Shown: positions 25,108 through 35,876, numbered from the stretch's first letter. The stretch: DNA of 64,000 nucleotides from an uncultured Pelagibacteraceae bacterium (GCA_902621345.1 CACNLV010000001.1:186001-250000); one strand, 5' to 3'. A program made the numbers and translations. The notes: a model not told the origin generated them from the sequence alone.

Positions 25108-25854
25108 ATGATTAAAAAAAAAGAAAAAGGAATGTCTATACTAGAGGCAATTGTGGCAAGTGTAATTGTTGGAATTGGTTTTATTGGAATTTTTCAAATG
25201 GTTGGATATGCGGTTAATTCCATTGATGTTTCAAGCGAGAGGTCAAAAGCTGGACATCTAGCTGGAATGATTGCAGAGGGTGTGCTTGGCTATAAAGATA
25301 CTATCGTAGGTGTAAGTGAAAATGATGAAAAAGCATTGGTATATGAACAAGGCAAAGCGTATATGCCAACAGAGTTAGACAGAAAAGCATGCGCAAAATT
25401 TGTACAATTTTATGCTAATCTAGATTTTGAGGAATCTGAAGATACTGAAAGCACTGATGCATGTGGGTCAGATACAAAACTTAACAATATAAAAACTTCT
25501 ATTGTAACAGATAAGTGTTCAGAGGATGACAAAGATCCTCTTTATAAAAAAGATGAAGCATCGATATGGGGTGGTAAAAGTGCTGCTTCGAACCAATTAC
25601 TTAAATGGGGTGCAATTTTAAATCAAGATCAACTAATAAAATGTAAAACAGAAAAGGATACAAAGTCGATTAAAATGTTTGAGATGTGTCGTTGGTCTGC
25701 AAACAAGTGTACTTATACTAATAATAATATATTCGATGATAGAATGTATGTTGGTAGAATCCAATTTAACTTAAACGATGGAAAGAAAAGACGATTTTTA
25801 TATTTTCAAGCAGACTATGAACCTAAATTTCAAACTCGGGTAGCTGAAGAGTGA
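25108..25854 (+). CDS. pilV: PilV-like minor pilin
   Basis: KEKG|MSILEAIVASVIVGIGFIGIFQM; position ahead of PilW/PilX-like genes. Confidence 0.75.
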   Translation: MIKKKEKGMSILEAIVASVIVGIGFIGIFQMVGYAVNSIDVSSERSKAGHLAGMIAEGVLGYKDTIVGVSENDEKALVYEQGKAYMPTELDRKACAKFVQFYANLDFEESEDTESTDACGSDTKLNNIKTSIVTDKCSEDDKDPLYKKDEASIWGGKSAASNQLLKWGAILNQDQLIKCKTEKDTKSIKMFEMCRWSANKCTYTNNNIFDDRMYVGRIQFNLNDGKKRRFLYFQADYEPKFQTRVAEE

Positions 25855-26834
25855 TAAAAACACATCAAAACTCCGGTGTAACCTTAATAGAGATGCTTAT
25901 TGGTATTGTTGTATCTTCAATATTGATTGCCGCAATGTACACTACTTATTCTGTCATAAACAATACTTACTCTAGAGTGACGGACGTTGCTGGAATAAGT
26001 AAGTCAGGAAGAGATATTGTTTCTATGATAATGAGAGATGTAAGGATGGCAGGTTTCAAATATTATTATGGTTATAATGCAGAGAATGAGGCAAGACCTT
26101 TAAATATTAAAATCCCTAAAACTGACTATTTAGAGTTTGTTGCAGGTGACACTGCAGCTACAGAGAGAGATAGTCATGCACCTGTAGTTATTTATAGAAA
26201 TACAATTGGTGATGCAACCGCAGTAAGTACTGAAGAGCCTATAGCACCAGGATACGAGATACTTGATACTGCTGAAAAAATAAATAATGTTTGCTGTGAT
26301 CAAATCCATATTGTTTTCGGAGATTTTGATGCAAATGCTGACATTGGTGCTGGAGAACAATATTATAAAAAATATAAAATATCTTATTTTGCTCGAGCTC
26401 TGAGAAAAGATGGAGATGAATTTTATGGTGTTTTTAGATCTAAGAAATACTGGCGTCAACCTTTAGATGAAGATACGGGAAGTTGGGTTGTCGATAATTG
26501 CCCAGGTAGTGATTGTTACTCTGGAGAACTTGTCAGAGAATATCTCACAGATATGTCATTTGTTGCTATGGATAAATTTGGTCGAGTTGTAGAGGCAAAT
26601 CCAAAAGATCCAGACAAAATTTACGATATTCGATCAGTTGATATGACTTTAACATTTAGATCAGCTACTAAAGCTGGATTTTTTAAAAATCTAAAACAAG
26701 GAACATCAAGACAGATTTTATCACTTGGAAGAGAAGCAGAACAATTTACAGGTGAAGATGCCGCTTATAAGAGAGACTCAATATTTCTAACTGTACATAC
26801 AAGAAATCTTGGAGGAATAGGTATGGCAAATTAA
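25851..26834 (+). CDS. pilW: PilW-like minor pilin
   Basis: NSG|VTLIEMLIGIVVSSILIAAMYTTYSV, RDIVSMIMRDVRMAGF; GTG start. Confidence 0.8.
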   Translation: MIKTHQNSGVTLIEMLIGIVVSSILIAAMYTTYSVINNTYSRVTDVAGISKSGRDIVSMIMRDVRMAGFKYYYGYNAENEARPLNIKIPKTDYLEFVAGDTAATERDSHAPVVIYRNTIGDATAVSTEEPIAPGYEILDTAEKINNVCCDQIHIVFGDFDANADIGAGEQYYKKYKISYFARALRKDGDEFYGVFRSKKYWRQPLDEDTGSWVVDNCPGSDCYSGELVREYLTDMSFVAMDKFGRVVEANPKDPDKIYDIRSVDMTLTFRSATKAGFFKNLKQGTSRQILSLGREAEQFTGEDAAYKRDSIFLTVHTRNLGGIGMAN

Positions 26835-27757
26835 TGATTAAAAATAACAAAGAAAAAGGATTTGCATTAGTTTTGTCCATTATACTTTTAATAGTAATGT
26901 CTTTGATGGGTGGTTCCTTGATTGTTATTTCTTCTGGAGATCATCAAAGTAATAATAATAGTGACCATTACCAACAAACTTTTTATGTAGCTGAGGCAGG
27001 ACTTCTGGAAGGGGAGAAATGGATTTTAGATAAATATCTTGGACCATGGATGAATAAAATGCCTGATGATGACGATGTATTAGGAAACCCACCTGTAGAT
27101 CCAGGTCCATTATCTGTATACAATTTGAAAGTTGATATATGGCAAGATACAAAGACTGAGTATGCGAACAAGACTGAAGACACTTATTTTAGACATACAT
27201 TTATAAGAGGACCTGCAACAAATGACACAACTATTCCAAGAGATAGCTCACGATGTTTAATGAGTTTCAAAAACCTTGAAACAGATGATGATGATAATGT
27301 AAAAATTATTGGAACTGGACAACTTCCAGTACAAAAAAGTTTTTTGGAAATCGTTGGGCCATTATTATGTGCAGGAGGATATAATGGGTGTATAGCTGCT
27401 GATAGCACTAACTTTAATACTGATGATGAGGTAATAAATGAGACTGGACAAGAGGTGACCAATGATGAGGGTGAGACAGTAATGGATTTCAGTTCTAAAG
27501 AAAAATTTATTAAGGCAGAATTCAATTTCTTAAAAAGATTTGCTTATGAATACTTTATAATTAACATTGGTGCAGCTGCGTACAGAAATGATGGATCTAG
27601 TATCGCTACAGATGTAAGTAATGTTGACTCGCAAGGAACAGCGTATAAAATATATGCCTGTGGGATTCTTTACGGCGCAGGTCGGGGAGATGACTTACAT
27701 AACGGTGAAATTGAAATTTTGATACCTTTGGAAAACATTGTGGTAATGCCAACTTGA
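26834..27757 (+). CDS. pilX: PilX-like minor pilin
   Basis: KEKGFALVLSIILLIVMSLMGGSLIVISSG ... QTFYVAEAGLLEGEKWI. Confidence 0.78.
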   Translation: MIKNNKEKGFALVLSIILLIVMSLMGGSLIVISSGDHQSNNNSDHYQQTFYVAEAGLLEGEKWILDKYLGPWMNKMPDDDDVLGNPPVDPGPLSVYNLKVDIWQDTKTEYANKTEDTYFRHTFIRGPATNDTTIPRDSSRCLMSFKNLETDDDDNVKIIGTGQLPVQKSFLEIVGPLLCAGGYNGCIAADSTNFNTDDEVINETGQEVTNDEGETVMDFSSKEKFIKAEFNFLKRFAYEYFIINIGAAAYRNDGSSIATDVSNVDSQGTAYKIYACGILYGAGRGDDLHNGEIEILIPLENIVVMPT

Positions 27758-27761
27758 TATT

Positions 27762-28298
27762 ATGAAAAAAAATATATTTATAATTACTTTAATTTTTTCA
27801 GCTTTTTTAAACTTTAGCTTGGTTAGTTCTGAAGAGTGTGATCTTGAATTTGAAATAGGTGAGAGTTTCTCTAATGTTACAAATATGTTGGGTGAGCCTG
27901 ATATTGATAAGAATATTGAGATACTTGATCTAAATCTAAATGACGAAAAAGTGAATTATTGGTTTGCTACAACAAATTTTAAAAACTGGTGTCCAGATCA
28001 TCATCCGCAAGATACTGAGATTAGAATACACTCTTTAGGTGGTGAAACGGTCATCGGCTATGAACTGATATCTTATAATAATATCTCTAAAATAAATGAT
28101 AAAAAATCTTTTCTCTTTTACTATATCCAAGATAATTATGGAGAAGAAGCAGAAGAAGTTTTTGATCCAAAATGGTTAGGACACATAAGTTGGGAGAAAA
28201 ATAACAAAAAATTTTATTACAGCAAAACTTTAAGGCTTAATACTATAATTGAAGAAGAGTTAATAATTACAAATAATGAATATAGGCAATTTTGGTAA
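27762..28298 (+). CDS. Hypothetical secreted protein between pilX-like and pilY1-like genes
   Basis: N-terminal signal-like segment, no recognised domain; collinear with the minor pilin operon. Confidence 0.6.
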   Translation: MKKNIFIITLIFSAFLNFSLVSSEECDLEFEIGESFSNVTNMLGEPDIDKNIEILDLNLNDEKVNYWFATTNFKNWCPDHHPQDTEIRIHSLGGETVIGYELISYNNISKINDKKSFLFYYIQDNYGEEAEEVFDPKWLGHISWEKNNKKFYYSKTLRLNTIIEEELIITNNEYRQFW

Positions 28299-28305
28299 TA
28301 CTTAA

Positions 28306-31300
28306 ATGAAGATAATAAATAAATTATTTTTATACCTGCTAATTACCGTCATGGTGTTTTGTCAGAATGTTTTTTCAAAATCACTACCTCCAGGCTCAGG
28401 TTCAGGTGATGTTAAAGCAAACGTACTAATTCTTCTTGATACATCAGCTAGTATGAATGGTAATCCTTTTGGTGGAGCGGCAATATATAATCCAAACGAT
28501 TTAATTTTACTCGATGACGGTGATGTAATGGTAGGTCAACAAAACGGTGCAATTGTAAAATTTGATTATGACACAGAGGATTTTGACTCCTCATTTGTTG
28601 ATCCAGACGGAGATGGCAAGGGAGATAGATTATTCCAAGGATCAAACAGTATGCCGTCGTGCGAACTTGAGACTGGCAGGCAAGACAGCAGAATTAGAAC
28701 AGTTGGTGAAATGGATAAGTCCTCAGATGTCAATGGAGTATCGCCTTCAGGTAAAGAAGTTATTTATTCAATTTCATTTGACTACCAATCTGTTGTTGCA
28801 ATAGACGCCGAAGGAGATTGTGTAGAAGTTATCGATAGCTCAGAGTTCGGCAAAACTACCGATGGAAGATTTGATAGATTATATCCTTCCGGTTTAGACA
28901 TAAGGACTATTGGTAGTAATGATCATTTAATTGTCACTGGTTTTCAAAATGTATGTGTTGATATGAGAAGAGTAGGAAAAAAGAAAAAAAAAAAATGGGT
29001 TTGCCGTAGATATACTCAATCAGAATTTGTTTTTACAAAGAATCTTTCGACTGGCAACCAAAAGCTTTGTGACGTAAGTAGTATTAATTCAACATTCAGA
29101 GATCATTTAAAGAAAACAAATTCAATTTCTATGGACAGTGGAAACAATCTTTACTACGTCGTGAACGGAGAAATTTATAAAATTGGCATTTCATCGGACG
29201 GTACAAACTATTGTCCAGATACGGGAGCGCCTACACGTTTTGCAAGAGGTGGGAGTGGTAATGTTTATAACTTAATAACAAAAATGAGTATCGATCCACA
29301 AGATGCAAGCATTATGTATGCCACGAGTGACACCAGTCATACTCTACAAAAATTATCAATTAATGCCTCTAACATAACCACTTCACTTACTGTTGGATCT
29401 TTTGGGACGAGTGAGTCTAGTACAGATAGCACGTTTCTTGCTCAACCTATTGGTCTTCATGTTTCAAATGACAGAGTTTGGGTTGGAAATGCAAAAAATT
29501 CAATTCAAGAGTTTGATATCAGTGCAGGGGGTATTACGTGGGAAAACGAATTAGGTACCAAAGTAATTAGTAGGGCAGAAGGAGCCAAAAGAGCGATTAA
29601 AGCAGTCGTTAATGACAGCTCTTTAACAAGTGGGGCATATTTTGGTTACGGATACTGGAATGCTGGAACTGAGCCAAATAAAAAAGGTGCTAAAGGTAAA
29701 TGGGTAAAGAATTCTGAATACTCATGTCACAATATGTGTCCTAAAGCAAAATGGTTTCATAGATGTAATGATTATTGTGATTATTATCGAGGATGGTCTG
29801 ACCCAACACAACATCCTAATGGCAAGTCAGTTCAGTGTGATGACAATTCTTGTATACCAGTAGCAATTGGACCTAATACATCTGGTCGAATAATTCAAGC
29901 TGTAGATAATATGAAAACAAGATTTGGTACAGATGGAAATGCATTTTCACAACTTGCGTATGAGTACATGACAGATCCTAACCTCGGCATAACAAAAGAT
30001 GGTCCAGAATGTCAACTTAATTACGTGATTGTTATAGGCGATGGTATGTGGCAACACCATGATAGAGCGATAGCACAAATTAAAGCTTTAAGAACTGAAA
30101 CTGCAGCAATGGGAGTCAATAAAGATGAATTTGGTGTAGCCCACGGCGTTAAAACAATTTTTATTGCTTACGGAGGGGGAATAAAAGATAGAGGAGATGA
30201 ACAATTCCAAGAGGCAGCAAAAGCTGGCAGTTGTGATGATCCTAATTTTGGTACAGCTGAACAAGACTCAGAATGTAGACAAAGAATTATTGCTGAGAAT
30301 CCAAAAGAGTTAGTTACAAAACTAAAAAGTGAGATAGAAAGAATTATTGCAAGCAGACTTTCATTTTCAGCTCCATCTATAACTGCTACGGTGCAAGAGG
30401 GTGGAGATTTATTTCAAGGACAATTTTCATTATCTCAGGGGCAACAGTGGATAGGACATTTAATGAGAAAAGAGGTTACTCCTGATGGTTTTGTAATTCA
30501 TAAAAAAGATCATCCGGGAAATTGGGATGCAGCTGAACTACTTGCACAAAGGGATCCATCAACTAGAAAAATTTGGACTGCTTTAAAAGGAGTAGATTAT
30601 ATAGATAGTAATTATAATAACTGGGTAGATACTAATGCTGATCAAATTAATGGACTATTTCAAATTTTAGGAAATGTAGTTACTGATTACCATAAACCAG
30701 GTTCGACTTGCGGAGGTACTACTGGAAATTCAGATGATATCTCAGGTTTGATAAATTTTGTAAGAGGTACAGATTATTTTGTTTACAAGACAGGTGCTAA
30801 TAGATGCGATGGAAAAAATGCTAAAAGAGATTCTATTCTTGGAGATATTTATCACTCTCAGATCGTAGAGGTCGGACCTCCTGGAGCAAACACTAATTAT
30901 ACATCAACAAACCAAGAAGCATACTTCAGACAAAAAAATGGTTACAATAATTTTGCCAATAGCTTAAGTCAAAGGCCAAGGACACTTTATGTTGGTGCCA
31001 ACGACGGAATGTTGCACGCATTTGATGCGAAATCTGGAGAAGAGCGTTGGGCTTTTGTGCCACCGTTTATTGCTGGAAAGTTACCAGAGATGATCAATGA
31101 TAATTTAGACCAAGGTTCTGGTGATAATGCTAAAGGGGGTACGAACGCGATATTTGCTGTTGATGGTTCACCTGTTGTACACGATATGTTTATTACTGGT
31201 CTGAAACCCGATGGGAAAACTTTTGAAACAGCGGGAAATAAATCTTGGCATACCATATTAATGATACCTTACGGCAGAGGTGGCGCTGGATATTCAATCT

Positions 31301-33156
31301 TAGATGTTACAGACCCACTAAAACCACTTCACGTATTTTCAGTTTACAATGACTTTGTTAGAAGCAAAGTAATGATAGCTCTCCATGACGGAACGATAAT
31401 TAATAGTGCATCTAATCCACAACCGGCACTAAATTATACAGGTGGGAGATTGACTATAAATGACTCAGAGGAATATAAAAATGCAAAATACAATATAGAA
31501 ACAGCCAGAGCCGACGATGTAGCTAATCGTGGCGCTGACGATTATACAGAAAGAGATAAAATTAAAGATTGTGTAAGTGAAACCGATTTCTACTCTACTG
31601 GAACAGCTGCCTGTTATAAAGGAAGAGTGTGGAGGTTCCCTTATATTATGCCTGATGAATTTGTTGACGATCCAGCATCTTTGCCTGTTGAAAGGGTTGT
31701 AAATGGAGTTTCCAAACCAATAAGTGTGGTCAAGATTGATCAAGAGGCGTCAATAGCTACAATTACATTTGGAGAGGATTTGGTAATTAATCTTGGTGAG
31801 GGGGATGAAAAAGCTGATGATGAGTCAGACTTCTTTTCTATAAAGATTCCAAATATAGGTACAGAGGATCCGGTATACGATTATAGTAAGATGGGTGAGA
31901 CTTGGGCAACTCCAAGAATATTCAGACTTCCAGTAGAAAGAGAGCAACCAATTGATGATGACAGATATGTTGCTGTTATGCCCGCTGGATTTGGAAAAGT
32001 TGGTGGTGTTGGATCTGCTGTCTATGTGATTGATTTAGAGACAATGAATGAACAAAGCGGAGGCCAATATCCAGGTAAAATAGCGAGCGGAGGAAATGGA
32101 TTAATCAATTTAGTTGATATCGACAATACGTTTGAAAGTGCTTATGGTGGCACCTTAGATGATCTTCCAAATTCAGTGTTGGGTGATCCAGTAGTGATTA
32201 CTCCTGATACTTTTAGGGGAGCAAAATGGCGGGGTGCATTAGTTTATGTGAATGATTATGAGGGAAAAATTTCCAAAATCAACTTAACTAATGATCTGAC
32301 ATCCAATGATCCTAGTGCTACCGCAATAGATTTATTTGATCACACAACTCTATTTTCACTAAATACCAATCAAGAAAATGGTAGAGTAAGTTTCTTTGGA
32401 ATGGATGCTGCATTTGGAAAAGATACTAAAAACTTATATCTATTTGGAGCCACGGGAGACTTTAACGACATATCTAGAAAGTCTAGAGGAATGGATAACA
32501 TCTTGTATGGAATTAGAGATTTTGATTTTCCAAATTTTAGAATGGTTAATACTGGAGCCTCAGGCTCTTTAGCAGAGGCAATGAACGCAAGAAAAATTGA
32601 TGCAGATAATGGATACACTCTAAGCCCTAATTGTGTAAATACAGCTGACGAAACATCAGATCAAGGTGATTGTCCTGCAATCGCTAAAGATGCTTGGGTG
32701 TTTAAATTAGATAAGCCTTTTGATAAAAGACAAGATGAGTCATTATTTACAAGTGACGGATCTCGTCAGTCAACTCAAAATTTATATCACAAAGCCACTG
32801 CATCACCCACTGTGTTCAAGGGTACAGTGTACTACCCAGTTTACCAACCACCAGAGGGTGCAAAGTGTAGTGTAGGAAATGCTTACGTATGTGCTGCCGA
32901 TGATGAATGTGGAATTAATACATCTGAAGATATAGGTCAGGCAAGCAAACAAATGAGTGCGGAAGCTGGTTTTGACGAAAAGACTGGCTGTTATTACTTG
33001 CAACCAGGTGTTCTTTCAAAATTAGTTGTGTTTGCAGACAAACTATTTGCCAATATAACAACAGACAGTGATGACCAAGCAGACACACTTATATCCTTAC
33101 TTTCTAACGACGGTGCGATCTCTGTATTCAGAGGAAATTGGCGAGAGAATTATTAA
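28306..33156 (+). CDS. pilY1: PilY1-like pilus tip protein (vWA plus C-terminal beta-propeller)
   Basis: MIDAS-like VLILLDTSASMNGN; DPDGDGKGD calcium-loop-like motif; PilC/PilY1 signature RPRTLYVGANDGMLHAFDAKSGEERWAFVPPFI. Confidence 0.92.
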   Translation: MKIINKLFLYLLITVMVFCQNVFSKSLPPGSGSGDVKANVLILLDTSASMNGNPFGGAAIYNPNDLILLDDGDVMVGQQNGAIVKFDYDTEDFDSSFVDPDGDGKGDRLFQGSNSMPSCELETGRQDSRIRTVGEMDKSSDVNGVSPSGKEVIYSISFDYQSVVAIDAEGDCVEVIDSSEFGKTTDGRFDRLYPSGLDIRTIGSNDHLIVTGFQNVCVDMRRVGKKKKKKWVCRRYTQSEFVFTKNLSTGNQKLCDVSSINSTFRDHLKKTNSISMDSGNNLYYVVNGEIYKIGISSDGTNYCPDTGAPTRFARGGSGNVYNLITKMSIDPQDASIMYATSDTSHTLQKLSINASNITTSLTVGSFGTSESSTDSTFLAQPIGLHVSNDRVWVGNAKNSIQEFDISAGGITWENELGTKVISRAEGAKRAIKAVVNDSSLTSGAYFGYGYWNAGTEPNKKGAKGKWVKNSEYSCHNMCPKAKWFHRCNDYCDYYRGWSDPTQHPNGKSVQCDDNSCIPVAIGPNTSGRIIQAVDNMKTRFGTDGNAFSQLAYEYMTDPNLGITKDGPECQLNYVIVIGDGMWQHHDRAIAQIKALRTETAAMGVNKDEFGVAHGVKTIFIAYGGGIKDRGDEQFQEAAKAGSCDDPNFGTAEQDSECRQRIIAENPKELVTKLKSEIERIIASRLSFSAPSITATVQEGGDLFQGQFSLSQGQQWIGHLMRKEVTPDGFVIHKKDHPGNWDAAELLAQRDPSTRKIWTALKGVDYIDSNYNNWVDTNADQINGLFQILGNVVTDYHKPGSTCGGTTGNSDDISGLINFVRGTDYFVYKTGANRCDGKNAKRDSILGDIYHSQIVEVGPPGANTNYTSTNQEAYFRQKNGYNNFANSLSQRPRTLYVGANDGMLHAFDAKSGEERWAFVPPFIAGKLPEMINDNLDQGSGDNAKGGTNAIFAVDGSPVVHDMFITGLKPDGKTFETAGNKSWHTILMIPYGRGGAGYSILDVTDPLKPLHVFSVYNDFVRSKVMIALHDGTIINSASNPQPALNYTGGRLTINDSEEYKNAKYNIETARADDVANRGADDYTERDKIKDCVSETDFYSTGTAACYKGRVWRFPYIMPDEFVDDPASLPVERVVNGVSKPISVVKIDQEASIATITFGEDLVINLGEGDEKADDESDFFSIKIPNIGTEDPVYDYSKMGETWATPRIFRLPVEREQPIDDDRYVAVMPAGFGKVGGVGSAVYVIDLETMNEQSGGQYPGKIASGGNGLINLVDIDNTFESAYGGTLDDLPNSVLGDPVVITPDTFRGAKWRGALVYVNDYEGKISKINLTNDLTSNDPSATAIDLFDHTTLFSLNTNQENGRVSFFGMDAAFGKDTKNLYLFGATGDFNDISRKSRGMDNILYGIRDFDFPNFRMVNTGASGSLAEAMNARKIDADNGYTLSPNCVNTADETSDQGDCPAIAKDAWVFKLDKPFDKRQDESLFTSDGSRQSTQNLYHKATASPTVFKGTVYYPVYQPPEGAKCSVGNAYVCAADDECGINTSEDIGQASKQMSAEAGFDEKTGCYYLQPGVLSKLVVFADKLFANITTDSDDQADTLISLLSNDGAISVFRGNWRENY

Positions 33157-33920
33157 AACAATAAATATATTTTAAATTGATCAAAGAAAGAAATGTAAAT
33201 CATACATCCTGTTATTATGTATGGACCAAATGGAATTTGAGAAGACATCGTCTTAGATTTTTTTATTAAAGAGGGCGTCACCACAAGAAGAGCTATTACG
33301 GATGACAAAAAAATTATAAAGGGAATACAGATCCATCCAAACCAAAAACCAATTGCAGAGAGTAATTTTGCATCACCTAGCCCCATACCTTCCTTGTTTT
33401 TAAATTTTTTATAAAAAAGAATTATTAACCAGATTACCAAGTAACCCATGACTCCACCTATTATAGAATTTAAATAATTGGGAAAAAGAGTTGTATTTAA
33501 GTTTGGATCAAAAGATTTAACAAATCCAATTATCATTAATGGAAAAGTAAGCGTGTTAGGAATGATAAAGTGTTTTAGGTCAATAAAGAATATGATTATA
33601 AAAAAAATACTTAGCACAGCTAATAATAATGTCGTGATAGTAAGTCCGTAGATGGAATAGATTAATACAAAACTTGTAACACTCAACAATTCAACAATAA
33701 GATATTTTTTATCAATTTTGGATTTACATTTCCTGCAATTTCCACCAAGTATTAAAAAAGATAATATTGGAATATTGTCAAACCAGCTAATTTTCTCATT
33801 ACATTTTGGACAATAAGACCTTTTAACAGAGATACTTTGCTCAATGGGAAGCCTATGTATACAAACGTTTGCAAAACTCCCCCATATACTTCCAAAGACA
33901 AATGCTATAATATAGAACAC
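33153..33920 (-). CDS. pilD: Type IV prepilin peptidase / methyltransferase
   Basis: Tetracysteine CPKCNEKISWFDNIPILSFLILGGNCRKCKSK, catalytic GMGLGDAKLLSAIGFWFGW, multiple TM segments. Confidence 0.93.
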   Translation of the reverse strand: MFYIIAFVFGSIWGSFANVCIHRLPIEQSISVKRSYCPKCNEKISWFDNIPILSFLILGGNCRKCKSKIDKKYLIVELLSVTSFVLIYSIYGLTITTLLLAVLSIFFIIIFFIDLKHFIIPNTLTFPLMIIGFVKSFDPNLNTTLFPNYLNSIIGGVMGYLVIWLIILFYKKFKNKEGMGLGDAKLLSAIGFWFGWICIPFIIFLSSVIALLVVTPSLIKKSKTMSSQIPFGPYIITGCMIYISFFDQFKIYLLF

Positions 33921-34019
33921 AATTTAGAGTTTAATTTGAGAGGAAAGTTCTATGAGCCCGTTAATGCAGTATTGTACAAACATCATTGCATCTGTTAGGT
34001 GCAGATAGAAATTTGGCGT

Positions 34020-35369
34020 ATGAATAATGATTTCCATCAATTTCAAAACTATCAAAAAAATAACGAATATCAATTTATAAATAACATGTTTTTTGGTGTA
34101 AAAAAAAAGGAAACGATCAAAATAGATGATACTAGCAGTAAAGATTTAGAGCTAGTAACAAAAATGAATCAAGAGTTTGCAATGTCTCTTGATTTAAAAG
34201 AAACACTAAATAATTCATTAGAATTAATTATAAAAAGAATTAATGCACAAGCGGCAAATATTTTTTTAATAGATAAAAAAAATCAATCGTTCCAATGTAT
34301 TGCTTCAAAACATCAAGCATATCTTGAGGATTTTGAAATCCCGATTACTCAAGGAGTTATGGGAAAAGCTGCAGTCATGAAAAAATGTATTAGAGTTGGT
34401 GATGTTAGAAAAGATATTAGAGAAATTGCAGAATTTTATTTTGATTTAGATAACAAAACAAATTTTACAACTTATTCAGTTCTATGTTCCCCTTTAATTG
34501 TATCAGATGAATGTATTGGAGTTATTCATTGCCTAAATAAAAAAACTAATAATAAACTTTTTGAAGAGAATGATAGAAAACTTTTAGAAACTTTGTCCGG
34601 TCCAGCTGCACTAGCAATTAACAATGCTAAGATGGCAAAAGATTTAGTTGATAAGAATAGAATGCAAAAAGAAATTGAAATTGTTGGTGAGATACAAAAA
34701 ACTTTGTTGTCTCAAAATAAAAAAGAAAACTTTCCTATAGCAGGAATAAATATCCCAGCAAAAGTTGTATCAGGAGATTTTTATAATTTTTCTAATTTAG
34801 GTGATGGAAAATTTGGTTTTGGTGTGGCGGATGTATCCGGTAAAGGAATTAAATCTTCTCTTTTAATGTCAAAGGCTTCGAGTCTTTATAGATGTTTAAG
34901 TAAAACAATTTTTTCTGCTGCCGATTTATTAAACTTACTTAATTCTGAAATTTGTGAAACAGCTGCACGTGGAATGTTTGTAACAATGCTTATCGGTATT
35001 TATGACAGTAATAAAAAAGAATTGCTACTTGCTAACGCAGGACATGAACCACCACTAATTCATTCTAAAGATGGAAAATTTACAAGCTATACTGAAGCGG
35101 GTCCACCTTTAGGAATTATGTCGAAGATTAAATACAAAGAGACAAAAATAAAATTTTCTGAGAGTTCGATGTATGTATTCACTGATGGTATAACAGAAAT
35201 GAAAGATCCTGAAGGTAACATGTTAGAGTCCGATGGTTTCAAAAATTATATTACAAAGTATCAACAAACACCTAATCACGAAAGATTAAATAAAATTGTT
35301 GAGGATATAATTAAGTCTGGTCGTATTCAAAAAGATGATCTGACTATTGTTGTTGTAGACGGAGTATAA
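34020..35369 (+). CDS. GAF domain + SpoIIE/PP2C-type serine phosphatase (RsbU-like)
   Basis: GAF-like region (LIIKRINAQAANIFLIDKKNQSF...), then KVVSGDFYNF, GVADVSGKGIKSSLLMSKA, LANAGHEPPLI, GPPLGIM, MYVFTDGITEMKD, DDLTIVVV. Confidence 0.9.
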   Translation: MNNDFHQFQNYQKNNEYQFINNMFFGVKKKETIKIDDTSSKDLELVTKMNQEFAMSLDLKETLNNSLELIIKRINAQAANIFLIDKKNQSFQCIASKHQAYLEDFEIPITQGVMGKAAVMKKCIRVGDVRKDIREIAEFYFDLDNKTNFTTYSVLCSPLIVSDECIGVIHCLNKKTNNKLFEENDRKLLETLSGPAALAINNAKMAKDLVDKNRMQKEIEIVGEIQKTLLSQNKKENFPIAGINIPAKVVSGDFYNFSNLGDGKFGFGVADVSGKGIKSSLLMSKASSLYRCLSKTIFSAADLLNLLNSEICETAARGMFVTMLIGIYDSNKKELLLANAGHEPPLIHSKDGKFTSYTEAGPPLGIMSKIKYKETKIKFSESSMYVFTDGITEMKDPEGNMLESDGFKNYITKYQQTPNHERLNKIVEDIIKSGRIQKDDLTIVVVDGV

Positions 35370-35378
35370 TTCTTTTTT

Positions 35379-35681
35379 ATGTTTGCAATAAGTAAAATAA
35401 TGATCTTATTCGCAATAATTAATTCTGCTCTTTTGTTATGGGCAACGTCAAATGTTTGTAGATATAATTTTACAATTGAAAAAAAAACAAATCAGCTTAA
35501 TATTATCTCTGAAGATATATTTCCAACACTTCCACGAGCAAAAGTCTATTACTTTAGAGAATTAAATTGTAGTAATGTTGATACCAGTTGGAATTTTAAT
35601 AGAATTATAAATAACCTCAACGCAATTACAGTTTTAATTTATCAGGAATTAACTACTGACATAAGAGGAGAGCCTAATTAA
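35379..35681 (+). CDS. Small hypothetical protein with N-terminal hydrophobic segment
   Basis: 100 aa ORF 9 nt after the phosphatase; no recognised domain. Confidence 0.4.
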   Translation: MFAISKIMILFAIINSALLLWATSNVCRYNFTIEKKTNQLNIISEDIFPTLPRAKVYYFRELNCSNVDTSWNFNRIINNLNAITVLIYQELTTDIRGEPN

Positions 35682-35791
35682 AAAAAAAAAGTGTTTTAAG
35701 AAAATTATTTTTAAAAATTATTAAAGAAATTAAATTATTATTTAATTTTCGCTCAAAAAGAGAAAAAAACTTTTTTTTTTTAAAAAAAAAG

Positions 35792-35808
35792 CTCAATCTC
35801 TAATTGAG
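35792..35808. other. Short hairpin CTCAAT-ctcta-ATTGAG next to A/T homopolymer tracts; weak terminator candidate
   Basis: 6-bp stem, 5-nt loop, followed by tagataaattttt; preceded by T11/A9 tracts. Only 2 G/C pairs in the stem. Confidence 0.3.
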
Positions 35809-35876
35809 TAGATAAATTTTTCATAAATTAAATATAGAATTTACAATTTTTGAGTGTAACAGAGTGAAAATATTCA

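Noticed and set aside
27184-27525. Minus-strand ORF inside the PilX-like gene
   Set aside because: Antisense shadow; the sense gene has clear pilin features and operon context.
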